Notes: generated by a model not told the origin, from the sequence alone. Positions 1 through 10,700 are shown, counted from the stretch's first letter. The stretch: 27,298 nucleotides of DNA from Spirogloea muscicola (GCA_009602725.1 WELB01000112.1:428819-456116), one strand, 5' to 3'. Made by a program: numbers and translations.

Positions 1-3000
1 GGCCCGCTCGGCGCCCCTCCCGCGCCGCCCGCTTCGCCGCCGCCGGTGCTCCCGCTGCGCCAGCGCTCCCGACCCCCTCCTCGCGCCGCGCTGCACCGCA
101 CCCTCATCTCCGCCGTGCTGCTCGCGGGCGGATCGGGCCTGGGCACTGGCGACCGGATCCGTCTCACACCTGCACAGCACCTCGCTCGGTCGAGGGCGCT
201 CCCCTCGTGGACGCCTCTGCCCCGGGGCTGCGCCCGCCTCGCTCACCGGTGCGCTGAAGCTGCAGCCTGCCCTGTCGCCCCCGCCGGCGGCGCGCAGGCC
301 ACAGACTCCGTTGCAGACAGCGGGCGGGGAGGCGGAGGATGGCAGGCCGCCGGCGCGGGCGACGCAGTCGGCGAGGGCCTGCCCGAGGAGCTCGATCCGG
401 GCGGTGAGGAGGGGCTGCACAGCAGGCACGCCTCGGCGGGCGTCCAGCTCGCTCTCTTCAGCACGCGGAAGCGCAGGGGAGGCGCCCTGCACGAGTATGT
501 GCACTTCAGCGCATACAGGGCAGGTCCCCACGAGTTCGCTGTCATTGGGAGTTGCGCGAGAAGCCTGAGGGTGAGTCTTGACTGGACCACTTGCTGCAGT
601 CCAATCATGTCATGGTCCTGTGGAGTGGACAGGCAGCCCTGGACCGAAGGGAGATGATGAGCATGGTGTCGGGGGCCGCGAGCAGCTCAGCGTCCAGCTG
701 CAACTTGGTTGCTGCTTGTCGAGCTGGCCGCTGGTCCCCAATTCACCAACTCACACACCTCGGCTCCTGGTTGGGTGACCTCTGCTGGCTCGGCGGACGC
801 AAGCAGGACGCATTTGGGGATCCAGCCCACTTCTGCATCTGGGCGCCGTACTCCCGGGAACTGGTTCGTGTCCAGCGACCCTCGTTCCCTCAGCAAGATG
901 CAGCAAGCAGCGTGGTGCATGTTGGCAGATAGGTAGGCAGCGTGGGCTGGGCACTCGCCTCATTCCTGACCCAAACGAAAGGGCCGACGCCCGAGTCTTT
1001 ACTTTCCTTTCTCATCAAGAGGCGCCAGGCATCTCATCAAGCAGGACTGGCAGGGCTTTCATCTTTGTGACTTACCTGAGGTTCCTCAACACACAGCTCC
1101 TTGCCATGAGATGCTACTTGAGTGCGCTGATTCATAAGTTGCTTTTGCAGGTAGACGAAGTGTACCTGCGCAATCTTGGCGTCAGGGGAAGTGCGGTCCA
1201 TATGCTGCCAGGCAAGTGGCCAGCTCCTCTCACCGCTTGCTGGATTGCTGAGTGTCATCCTGACGTGGTTCGCTCAGGCTCACTCTGGCCAAGCAGATGG
1301 CAGTGTGCAAGTCACTACGCTAGGAAACATGCCGTGCCAGCCACTTGAGACCCACTGAGCCTCTTTGCCGTTCATGTTGCACCCTTTCTGTTGTCCATTG
1401 CATGACACAACAGGCTTGCAGTTGCCCCTCTCACTGTCTTATATGGCGCACTGAGCAGGCGATCTTATGCATCACCCATATGAGGCGCTGGTTATACAAT
1501 GCAAGTTCTCCAGAAACGACACTGACGCCTCCCAAGGAGGGCAGCTGTACCTCGCACTTCATGACCTCAATGTGACTTCCCTGCTCTAGCCCTCATGGTC
1601 GCATAGGCATTGCCATGTGCTGCCAGCTTGTGGACTGACAACACTGCCCAGCAGATTGAGCAGAAGCAATCTACCTGCTCGGGCTTCTCATGGTGCACCA
1701 AGCGTTTGAGCCCAGTTGATCATTTGCGAAGGACTCGCTGCCGCGCTGCTCGCAATCAGGCTCTGCAGTATGAGGCAAATGGATGATTCAGACAATCTGT
1801 ATCCTGTGACAACCGTGCTTGCTCTGCTCCACAGCTGCATGTGAAGGAGGAAAACCAAGAACTGGAGTACATGCTGGTATATGAAGAAGAACCTCCGGAT
1901 GTGCCGCAAACCCCAACACAGTTGGGCACCAGCAGGCACGCTCTGCAGCAGTTGCCACCATGCACATTGTGTGGCAGAGGCGGGCACCTCTTTGCTGTGA
2001 GTGAGGCAGGACTAGCAACAGCTTTGGTCTCACTTTGGTTGCTAAGCCCGTGTTAGTCGGTCGCTTGTGGTCGCAGGGCTCCTCCAGCCTTCAAATACTC
2101 ATACTGCGGATCTCCCATACGTGGCGTCATACATGCCTCAAGAGTGGCGGAGTGGCTTCGATATCACGACTACCTGATGCACAATAGCGTCCACTATGTG
2201 TTATACCTGTCAGAGGGCAGCATGACAACAGACCTCCTGAATCTGTATCGGGCAAGTACCATGCTCTTGATGATGCCCCACAGATCAGACACTGGCGTGG
2301 ATGCAGGAAGTAGCCAACCATACCCATGGCCACAAGTAGCGGCATGTGGCTAGCTGGGGCTTGGCTGACTTGGTGGCATTCAAGGGTGCGAATCAGCAAA
2401 TTTGAGGGCTTGGAAGTGCCCTGCGCTCGGACGGCCAAGCTCTGCATGGTCACGACCATATTTACGCACAAGTCAGGTGCTGGCACCGTGGTGAGAGGTG
2501 GGCTGTGCTGCTCGACGAGTGCAGAGATATGTGGAGGATGGAAGAATGACGTTGTTGGACGTGAGAGAGGAGCGCAAGTATCCGGCACGGGAGGCCAGCC
2601 AGCAAGTGTTTCTGAATGACTGCGCATACAGGACTAGGGGATTGTCAGAGTGGACCCTCTTCTCCGACCTCGACGAGTACCTCTTCCCAGTGCCCCCGGC
2701 GACTCTTGGCAAGGGCCTCGAACCCCTCCCCCCTTCTCCGTACACTGCTGACCTCACCAGGACGGATGTACGCCGCAGCAATCCAGCGCCTTGCACTGCC
2801 TGACCATGTCGAGGCAGCTTGGCGGCTGCAGACACAGTTGTGGAGCAATTCAAGGACCGCAGGTACTTCCGAATGTACACCTACAGGTTTTATGTGCACT
2901 GGTGCGTACCTGAGAATGCCACCTCACACATAGCCAACCCCATCTTGGCACAGCGCATGCCCTACCGGTTCAACTACAGTGATGAGAACCGTGAGAAGTG

Positions 3001-3265
3001 GATGGTCGGGACTGGGGAGGTGGTGCTGTCAGGGATACATAAGCCCCTCAGGCTTGCAGGCGACTGGCCCAAACTTAGGGCAGAGGATCCTCATGTCAGC
3101 CCGGAAGTGCTGCACATCAAGCACATGCGCGGCGTCATCTCCCAGAATGATACCTGTCGCACAATCAAGACAGACCTTCGGACAGGGGACCCTGATGCGC
3201 GGTTTGTGCCAGATCTTAGCATGCTCGGGTATACTCGGCTTCCGAGGCCCATCATTGAAGTTTAA
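1..3265 (+). CDS. GT92 (DUF23) family glycosyltransferase, plant galactan-synthase-like; multi-exon, 5' end uncertain
   Basis: This is a probable type II Golgi glycosyltransferase of family GT92, the family of plant beta-1,4-galactan synthases. Exons supported by frame and splice sites: one reaching a GTGAGT donor at 571 (reads HEYVHFSAYRAGPHEFAVIG, like the plant N-terminal region); one starting at 1835 after ACAG (acidic, ends near 1955-1996); 2077-2251 (YCGSPIRG, then AEWLRYHDYL); 2525 to about 2769 (FLNDCAYR, then WTLFSDLDEYLFP); and one from about 2832 to the stop at 3265 (VLHIKHMRG, NDTCR). The DLDEY stretch corresponds to the metal-binding DxD-type motif of the family. The 2251/2525 junction keeps frame only with a GC donor (GGCAAGT). 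The segment 640-1830 must hold further exons that I could not place, and the window may begin inside the gene. Family assignment is firm; acceptor sugar and polymer are unknown. Confidence 0.75.
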
Positions 3266-4080
3266 GGCCATGGAGATCACCTTTTTGCATCTCAAGTCGA
3301 GCATGCCCAGTCCTGGATCTTGTAGGGAAGGCTCAAGATAGGCGGCAGGTTGGGTAATGAGGTCAGCTTGGTACTTGGTAACGTCTCAAAATGGCACGAT
3401 GAAGGCCTGCCTGCCAAACAGAAAGCCAGTGCGACAGGGCCTGGCAGGTAGAAAGAAGGTGGGACGGAGGGGATAGAGGGACGTCTCTGAGGAGGGGCGC
3501 AGGCGCAACAGAAGGAAAGGCAAAAGGGAGCTCTTGGAGATTACAATGGGCAAGGCGTTCAGGAATTTAGGGCCCTTAAAGCCGAGATGGATGTGGAGCG
3601 TAGCTCCCGTGAAGCCAAACTCTACTCATAGTACATGCTGAGCTGCTACAGATGAGAAGCGCAGCCTCCTCAGATGTGGATGATTTAAGCCGACCGGCTC
3701 AGTAACCATGGGTCTGCACGTAGACATCGCCAAGTGATGCCCAGATACTTGACGACAAACTCCAAGCCATTCTACCACCAACTGGAGCACGCCCAGCTTA
3801 TTGGTGCAAGGCTGGAGCTGAGCTTGCTGTCATCAATCTGACACGCGACAACGCGAGCCCATCTCAGCCGAAAGCACATCCTCACGTTCTGCACAATCTC
3901 CAACAAAATGTAAAACCGAGGACATAGGCAACCAGAAGTGTTGATTTGCCCTAATAGGAGGTGGCCACAGCGGGGGTAGTCGAAGGAGTGCTGCAACTCT
4001 CTTTCTTTCGTTGCCACCGCCCCCATCGGCGGCTGCCTGGCTTTCAAGTGTAGGCACAGAGCGTGGGCGTGGAGGAGATG
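3266..4080. other. Intergenic stretch without a supportable gene
   Basis: No ORF here shows a recognisable domain or a convincing splice pattern. It should contain the 3' UTR of the GT92 gene. The second half (3756-3975) is one member of a diverged repeat pair described separately. Confidence 0.6.
3756..3975 (-). repeat. Diverged interspersed repeat, copy 1
   Basis: This stretch aligns with 18015-18290. Both share blocks around CCACCAACT.GAGC.CGCCC, GGTGCAA, AGCCCATCTC.GCCG and GAGGAC.TA. Read on the minus strand, both keep related peptide blocks (for example CFRLRWA here against CFRPRWA there). It may therefore be an old transposon or a duplicated gene relic. Similarity is patchy, roughly two thirds by eye. 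Confidence 0.45.
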
Positions 4081-4386
4081 GCTCGCCCATAGGAAAGAAG
4101 GGGCTAGCAAAGCCAGCCCAGAAAAGAATGGACAATGTGGAGGGCCAGCCCGGTGGCGGAGCCGCGCACGGGGAGCCACTGCCTCGGGGTTACACGCGCC
4201 GCGCTCCCCGGCTCCCCTGGCGCTTAATACACTCTCCTTCCCCTGGCGCTTCTGGCCCTTCTTCAGGCGGTCCCTAGCCTTCGCGGTTCACCTGCGCGCC
4301 GGCCGCGCTTTTGGCTGCGGCCTCCGGCTACCGTCAGGGCGACGTCTTTCCGCCGTCTAGCTCTTCAGACTTGCATCTTCTGACTG
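4081..4386 (+). mobile_element. Retroelement 3'-end fragment with hairpin module, interrupted by the element at 4387
   Basis: Positions 4081-4140 are a reverse-oriented copy of the recurrent hairpin module (GCTCGCCCATAGGAAAG, then GCTAGCAAAGCCAGCCC, then AAGAATGGAC). Positions 4286-4386 resemble the coding 3' end of the retrotransposon ORF at 14005-14913 (CGCGCTTTTGGCTGCGGC, CGTCAGGGCGACGTCTTTCC, CTCTTCAGACTTGCATCT). The tail stops at 4386, where the terminal-inverted-repeat element starts. It appears to resume at 4928 with GAGGTTACGGA, matching the GGGGTTACTGA ending of the copy at 13748-13940. Confidence 0.55.
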
Positions 4387-4605
4387 CAGTCAAACCTCGT
4401 TATAGGCACCCCAAGATAAGGGCACATTTCCCTAAATCCTCGATAGTGGCACCATTTTGCGGGAAGCACTTTTTCCCCCAGGCAAATGTGACTCGATAAG
4501 GGAACGGGCCGTTATGTACAGGCACAGTTTTTCGGGGCAGATTCCCCCACTAGAAGTGCCTATATGAAAACAAATCAACATATCTCTCATATTCTCTACA
4601 GGGAT

Positions 4606-4698
4606 TAGGGTTGAGGTTTAGGGTTTAGGGTGTGGGGTTTGGGGTTTAGGTCTAGGGTTAGGGTCTAGTTTTTAAACCCTAACCCTAAATCTAAACCC
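4606..4698. repeat. Degenerate telomere repeats in head-to-head arrangement
   Basis: G-rich heptamer variants (TTTAGGG, GATTAGGG, TGTGGGG, TCTAGGG) occupy about 4606-4667. They are followed at once by C-rich variants (AAACCCTAACCCTAAATC) to 4698. G-strand followed by C-strand is the order left by end-to-end telomere fusion. Here the tract sits in the middle of the inverted-repeat element, so it can also be read as that element's own internal palindrome. Confidence 0.75.
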
Positions 4699-4778
4699 AA
4701 AAAGCCATTTTTCATATACTTTGATATATTGCTGATTGTCACGGTAGAAGCACATTTGGGGGCAATAGCTTGGGATAC

Positions 4779-4832
4779 TGTCAATTCTTTTAGGGCTGGC
4801 TTTGCCAGCCACTCTTCTCTATGGGCGAGCAC
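4779..4832 (+). repeat. Hairpin module copy inside the MITE
   Basis: It contains ATTCTTTTAGGGCTGGC, TTT and GCCAGCC, followed by ACTCTTCTCTATGGGCGAGC. The GGCTGGC/GCCAGCC arms can form a tight stem. The same module recurs about fifteen times in the window. Confidence 0.7.
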
Positions 4833-4987
4833 ATTCTTAATAGTGCCTCTACAACGTACAAGCACACCTCGATATAGTCACATATTTTCGCCAAATCGGC
4901 CGACGTGCCTATAACAAGGTATGACTGTAGAGGTTACGGAAAGTCCCCTTGCTGCTGTCTTAGTACTTAGCACCCAGGATTCTTCTG

Positions 4988-5335
4988 TCCTTGTCCATTC
5001 CTTTCGGGCTGGCCTCTCCCAGCCACCAGTCAATCTGGCCGCGCTTGCCCCTCTGCAGACCCCGTTGTTCCATAACGGGCTGGCCTCCAACAGCCGTTGC
5101 CTCGTTGGAAGAGCTGTTTCTTTCATAACTTCTTTGTTTTTCTTGTATTCAGGCCACCGGCTTCCATTTCGGCACCTCTTTCTCTGGCTTTGGACATTGT
5201 CCATTCTTTTTGGGCTGGCTTTGCCAGCCCCTCTTCTCTATGGGCGAGCACTTCACCTCCGTGGCGGCGCTCCGTCTCCCAAGTTAGCCTGTCGGGATCT
5301 GTATGTGCCACCCGTGGGTACTGACGTCACACTGT
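4988..5335 (+). mobile_element. Cluster of three hairpin modules, the last with a retroelement 3' tail
   Basis: Hairpin modules lie at 4990-5030 (GGCTGGCCTCTCCCAGCC), 5076-5115 (GGGCTGGCCTCCAACAGCC) and 5192-5250 (CATTCTTTTTGGGCTGGC, GCCAGCCCC, CTATGGGCGAGC). The last one runs into a tail at 5265-5333 (CTCCGTCTCCCAAGTTAGCC, GTCGGGATCTGTATGTG, GTGGGTACTGA). That tail matches the end of the retrotransposon ORF at 14005-14913. This is the cleanest example of module plus tail as one unit. Confidence 0.6.
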
Positions 5336-5422
5336 TACCTTAGCCACCTTAGCATAGGGCTTCGTCTCACGTAGCCCCACTTTCTGCACTAGCTTTTGCC
5401 TGAACATGATTTGGCTGAAGAA

Positions 5423-5787
5423 GTGAGCTCTTTCCAAAGGGCGCGGGGGCTGTGAAAGGCCAGCCCAGAAAGAATGGAAATGGTCCAAAGGGCCAAAAGG
5501 CGCCAAAACCACACAGCTATCCGTTTCCTTCCAGCGGTCCCAGGCTCACGCAGTGCAAACCTGCGAACATGCCGCCCTTTGGCTGCTACTCCTGGGACTC
5601 GTCGGGTGCCTCTCTACCAGCTGCAGCTCAATTCGACTTGGGGCTGCTGACTCTGGGTCTCTAAGATCCCATTTCGCTGCAGTCTCTTGCATTGCTGTGT
5701 GGTTTTGGCGCCTTTCGGCCCTTTGGACCTTGTCCATTCTTCCTGGGCTGGCCATTCACAGCCCCCGCCCCCTTTGGAAGAGCTCAC
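5423..5787. mobile_element. Foldback (inverted-repeat) element with arms of about 95 bp
   Basis: The left arm 5423-5517 and right arm 5694-5787 are inverted copies, roughly 90% alike by eye. They pair GTGAGCTCTTTCCAAAGGGC with its counterpart at the outside and AAGGCGCCAAAACCACACAGC with its counterpart at the inside. Each arm carries one hairpin module. The 176-bp spacer has no recognisable gene. This is probably a pair of inverted insertions of the hairpin unit, or a foldback MITE. Confidence 0.6.
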
Positions 5788-6414
5788 CTGAGCAACTTGA
5801 TTATCATGAGGTAAGGGGGTACAGAATGAGCTCCTTCCAATGACAAGGTCTGTCAAATATACGTGCCACATGCTGAGCCGCCAGAGTAATGGTGGGGTGC
5901 ACCTGACATCTCATTGTGAGCCGCGAATATACACAACTCAACCCAGAAGGGCAGCACAAGGGTTCAAAGCCGGGCTTGTTAAATGCTGCTGCTACTGCTC
6001 CTGCTCCTCGTTCACGCGTGCTCCAGTTGGCCAGCCAGACAAGGCCCATGGCCGAGCCCAGGCGGGCTCCTCGCTGTCGGTTCGTCTGCCGCCCAGGCTT
6101 TGCACGGCAGCAGCACCAGGTTTGTGCCCCATCCATGAGGCTGCCCTGGTCAAGGGCAGCAACTGTAGCCTCCAACACGACCTCAGTTTGGCCATCACCT
6201 CAGCCTGCTCGACTGTAACCGGCAGTCCAAGCCAAGCCAGGCAAGTCTGCAGCGCCGACAATGTTCAGAAGTTCCAACTACTGATGACAGCTCCGACCAG
6301 GACATTTTGGAGACTGAAAGAGTGTCTCATAAACAAAGGCCAGTGGCCGCTGACCCGGTTGTACACCAGCCACTTGGTTGCTTTGGCCCCGGCTTTTGCA
6401 GATCCTTCACATGA
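5788..6414. other. Gene-free stretch downstream of TMEM208
   Basis: It lies 3' of the minus-strand TMEM208 gene and probably includes its 3' UTR. A plus-strand open frame (5840-6511) runs through it. That frame has no recognisable domain and crosses the conserved last TMEM208 exon antisense, so I do not treat it as a gene. Confidence 0.5.
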
Positions 6415-7544
6415 CTACCTCCGAGACGTCCTCCCAAACTTGGGTCTGGCTGCTCTCCTCTCTGCCTTCAATCTTCGCTTACGCTCCAGCTCGGTCTCGG
6501 GACCCTCCTAGCCGCACGCAGGTATAGCCATAACCAGGGGCATGAGAATTACTGCTTGTGTTAGCTTGCCCGATGAAGCTGTAGTTTCGCCTCGCTCGCG
6601 CTTCTGTTTCCATAAGCCTGTCTCTATTACGAGGATAGCATGGGAGGCATGCTCCAGCAAGCTGGGCAGAAGGTGCTGGGAACGTAATTGCTGGGGGCCA
6701 TGCAGGTCACTTACCGCAGGCGGTGGCTGGAAAAAGTAGGGATGCAGAACGTGCTGCCAAAGCTTGTAGAGCGCAAAGCCAGGGATCTGCATGCAGGAGC
6801 CCTGACTTGTCAAGTACCTGCTTGGCTTGGCTGACTGTGTTCCAGCAGGCAGTACGGCCTGCCCAAGCAATGTGCCAGCTATATGATTTTGTGTCGAAGG
6901 AGCAGTGAGCAAGCATGCCGAGATGCTGGCGGGCCGAGGAGGAGCACTCGGGCTTGGTGAAACTTGTGGTGGTGGGCTCTGTGACACTTTGGCCAGGACT
7001 CGATGGCGCGACGGCGAGGAGGAGCCGGCGGCGTGGCTCACCACAAGGTAGGCGAGCCAGAAGTAGTCCGAGATGATGCTCGACACCTGCACGAAGGCCG
7101 TCACGTAGATGACGTCCAGCAGGTACCTGTGAGAGGCAAGGTGCCAGGGCATTCGTGGCCCAAGGACAGCCGGAAGTGAGCCCAGCTCCCGCCGCGCCCA
7201 TGCAGGGGCCGCCGTGCACCGCGGAGTGACGGACAGAACGTCCAGCCCGCCGTCACTCATACATACCCTGGGAGGCCGCCGAGGGCGAAGTCAAAGCCGC
7301 CGTCGAGAAGCTCGCCCCGGTCGTCGTAGGCGGGCGCGGCGATGGCGGCCAGCTGTGTGTAGCAGGCGGCGTAGGCGGCGGAGGTGGCGACCAGGCCGGC
7401 GAGGTGGCGCCAGGACAGCGAGGCCCGCAGCAGGGCGCAGCGGAGGAGGAGGTAGGCGGCGTTGGCGGCGAGGATGAGGAGGCGCAGCTGCCGCAGGCGG
7501 CGCTCGTTGTCGTCCTTGCGCCGCTTGGCGCCCTGGTGGGCCAT
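6415..7544 (-). CDS. TMEM208: TMEM208/SND2-like ER membrane protein (4 exons)
   Basis: Complement of join(6415..6507, 6715..6786, 7042..7126, 7267..7544), 175 residues; human TMEM208 is 173. Family members sit in the ER membrane and act in SRP-independent (SND) targeting of membrane proteins. Family signatures in order are MAHQGAKRRKDDNERRLRQL (basic N-terminus), a hydrophobic segment (about 22-40), SWRHLAGLVATSAAY, GELLDGGFDF, LLDVIYVTAFVQVSSIISDY and IPGFALYKLW, with a basic tail (ELERKRRLKAERR). All junctions keep frame and use GT-AG (donors GTATGT, GTGAGC, GTAAGT). The gene is divergent from the phosphatidylserine decarboxylase gene, with 255 bp between start codons. There is no sign of decay. 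The assignment rests on collinear matching of the whole protein. Confidence 0.93.
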
Positions 7545-7799
7545 GCCAGGGGCTGGGCTTCTGGGGCACGCAAGGGCCCGGGCACGGCGTCAGCTTGCTC
7601 TACTGGCCACCATCTGATGATGTGTGCACGGGGCTTCCGGGTCTCAGTGGCTGGACCTTTCAGCTGGACACGAGAAACGAGAAAAGGGCGTCTGTCGGTG
7701 AGACTGGCGGCGGGGGGTTCGGTGCGAGACGATGACGACGATGCAGTCCCGCCTGCCGCCGCGGCCTGCACCCCCCGCCCCGCCAGAAGCCCTTCTCGA
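7545..7799. promoter_or_regulatory. Shared intergenic region between divergent TMEM208 and PSD genes
   Basis: This 255-bp GC-rich gap separates two start codons pointing away from each other, so both promoters and 5' UTRs must lie here or overlap the neighbouring 5' ends. I see no TATA box. The assignment is positional. Confidence 0.5.
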
Positions 7800-10700
7800 A
7801 TGGGCAACTGCCTCTCCGCCGATGGCACCGCCGCGGCCGCGCGCGGCAAGCAGCGCCTACCACTGCTGCGCGCGCCCCTCCGCCGCGACCTCCTGCAAGG
7901 CATCGTGTGCGTGCAGCTGCTGCGCGCGCAGATGGGCTTCGAGGACCGCTGGTTCGCCTGCATCAGCCTGGGCGAGCAGACCTTCCGCACCGCCACCACG
8001 CCCAGGCGAGTGCCAGTGGAGTGGCGTGCGCCACCTTCCCTTGTCGCCTCGCTCGCCTGACGCTGGGCTCTCTCAGCTGTACGCCCTCCTGGCGACTCAC
8101 GGCGACGCCCTGGGAGAGGCCGGACGACTGCCTTGGCCAGCACAAGCGCGACACCTCCACTCAGGCTGCCTAGCCTGACCTGACCCCCCCCCTGCACGCC
8201 CTGCAGCACCGACGCGCCCGCTTGGAACTCTCAGAAGCAGCTGGTCCTGGAGAAGGGTGGCCCCTGCCTCGCTCGCATCGCCGTCTATGAGGTCAAAGCC
8301 ACCCTGTCCCTTGAGAGCCCGTGTCTCTGGCCTGCCGCTTTGGGGCGTGAAGTAGCTCTCACCCTCCTCTCAGCAGTGGTCCATCCTGAAAGAGGCTGGA
8401 CCACCTGAGGGCACCAAGCCCCACGCTGCACGCAGCAGGCTGTTTGTCTGTGCAGTCTCTCGGTTGCTTGCATCCAACCACCAAGGCAGGGCTTGACTCC
8501 GACAAGACAAATCCTACACGTGCAAATGCTGAACTGAATAGCCAGCGTGTGCTTGGTTGCTTGCACTGACCAGTTCATTGCTGCTGTCTGAGCCCTGGCA
8601 GACAAACAGGCTGACCAGCAACACTGCAGTGGGCTACTGCGAGCTGGACCTATCTGCACCTTTTGTGAGCAGCACCTGCCTCGGGCACACTTACCCCTGT
8701 CCCAAATAACTCATGCTCACTTCATGCTGTCCAAGCCCCCAGGGCTGACTCCCAGAGGCTCTCAAAGCGTCAGAACGTGACCAGATTGTGGACCTTCCAT
8801 GGTGACGACTTGCGACCTTGGTGATACTGGTATCTGTCAGCATCAGCATACTGAGCAGGGAAGAAGCCATGAAGAGGAGCCCAAGCAGCTTGAGCTTCGA
8901 GACCCTTCAAATCGCAGCACCATTGTTGGTCAAATCACTCTCACGTGCACGACCATGGTAAATGCCGAAATGCACCCCAGCGCATCCAGTCGTGCTTTAT
9001 ACTTGCCAAGGCCTGTGCCACCTTTCTGCTGTTGCAACTTGTAGGCTCACAATTGCGGGATGTAAGGCATCTCAATTTGCTCTTCCAGAGCGACGACTCT
9101 CAGTACAGTAAGCTTGGATCTGCTGTTGCTGTCCCGTCTGGGTTCTTTGTCATGCAGCCACCTGAAGTTATGGAGAGAAACTTTGTGCGCAGTCTGCTCT
9201 CACTTGTGGTAATCTTCCTTCTCTTCATCCCTCCTACGACCCTGCAACTGCATTGCCACTGTGGTCCCCAGTCTTGATAGGTGGGTGGATACCGTGATTG
9301 GAGCACCTGGATTGGCCCTCACACTGAGCTGGTTTGCTGGAGCAGGACTATGACGGGAATGGGCAACTTTCTCTGACGGAGTTCCGGGATTTGATGAGAG
9401 CGTTTGGGAACTCCACGACTGACACAGAGGTCCGGTTCCTTCCATCGTCCTTGCTTTTGGGCTATCAAACTGATGCATAAACTCCATATATACATGGGGC
9501 ATACTTTATGACGAGTTGCTATGATATCGAATGCAGTTGTATCAGTTAGTCCAAATCCATGTCAGTCCGCATTCATTGCACTGATAATTTTCAAAACCGT
9601 AAGTTTATGCGCCACCTTTGCAGTGGTGCTTGCATGAAGGCAAGCGCCACTACTTGGCCACATTTTCCTGCTGCCACCACCTTGATGAAGTTCAACTCCC
9701 TAAACCACTGCTCATGTTGACTGAGACGACATGCAAGGGTTGTGGTGCAGCTTGAAACACTGTACAATAGTGCCGACAAGAACCAGGATGGTACAGTAGA
9801 CGCTGACGAGCTTGCTTCAATGATTGCTCTGCGCAGCGAGAGGTAGGATAAGTTCTCTAACTCTTTGGTCAACAATCTGCCGTACTCTGCCGTGCATATG
9901 CGGAACCCCTCTGCGTGAAGATGCTGCCGAACAACAAGAAGTACTGATTTTCGACAGCTCTGCTCTGCAGGCTGGTCTTTGTGCGGCAATGTCCCGTGTG
10001 TGGGGAGACGCTAGGATCCAGCGACGCGCTCAATGATGTCATCCACATGAGCCTGTGCTTCAACCAGGGCACGGGCATGCACATGATGACTGGAGGCTTC
10101 CTTACAGAGAAGCAGGCTAGCTATGGGTAGGCCCACCCTGGCCAGGTTGAGGGCTCGATAGTCCACATCATTGCTCGCGCAGCTAAAAATGTGCAATGTC
10201 GGAGCGGACAGTGGGACGGGAGCAGGTGACCATACTATATTGAAGTGCACATGCTGGCCTCCTAAATGTAGGTGGATGTTCCAGCTGAGCGAGTGGATAA
10301 GCTTCTCATCATATGATGTTGGTCTCCGGTCGGGCCAGCGGTCGTCCCACATCCTCGTAAATCTTCTGCACCCAACATACCAGCTCCGTTCCCAGAACTG
10401 GCTGTTCTGCTTTAGCTGCATCAGATTGTGGAGTGCAGCGAATTTGTAGAGTGCTGATCACTGGCCAGCTTGTCATAAGAACTTTTCTCTCCACGGTCTC
10501 TTCAGATCTGACCGTGCAATAGCTGCAGGTATTTGAGCGGAGGACCAGGCGCTTGCAGGAAGAGCTGATCGATGCAAAAATACTCCTGGCAATGCGAACC
10601 GTCTACCAGTCCAGTTTCAGCTTGGGCCTGCTTGATTCAGGTGAGCAAACAAGGCAACCTGGTGAGGAGGTGACTATCCACTGACAGTAGTCCTGCACTT

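Larger units (their letters stand above)
4387..4927. mobile_element. pogo/Tigger-like MITE (terminal inverted repeats of about 23 bp)
   Basis: The left end begins CAGTCAAACCTCGTTATAGG and the right end is its near-perfect reverse complement (GCCTATAACAAGGTATGACTG, ending 4927), with about two mismatches over 23 bp. CAGT...ACTG termini and CCTCGTTATA-type sequence are typical of pogo/Tigger elements of the Tc1/mariner superfamily. A TA follows the right end (4928-4929). The left flank is TG, so a TA target duplication is at best half preserved. Sub-terminal variants of the same motif lie inside (CCTCGATAGTGGCACC near 4440, CACCTCGATATAG near 4865). There is no transposase, so it is non-autonomous. 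Confidence 0.7.

Noticed and set aside
4606-4698. Certain evidence of an ancient chromosome fusion
   Set aside because: The tract lies in the middle of a transposable element with its own inverted structure, so fusion is only one of two readings.
5840-6511. 223-codon plus-strand open frame
   Set aside because: There is no domain or conserved composition, and it runs antisense through the last TMEM208 exon, which explains part of its openness.
7253-8209. 318-codon minus-strand open frame
   Set aside because: It is low-complexity, overlaps TMEM208 exon 1 in another frame, and is antisense to PSD exons 1 and 2. It is a shadow of GC-rich coding DNA.
9089-9108. Extra PSD micro-exon (after CTCTTCCAG)
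   Set aside because: It would break frame, and direct joining of 8957 to 9158 gives the family's expected length and sequence.
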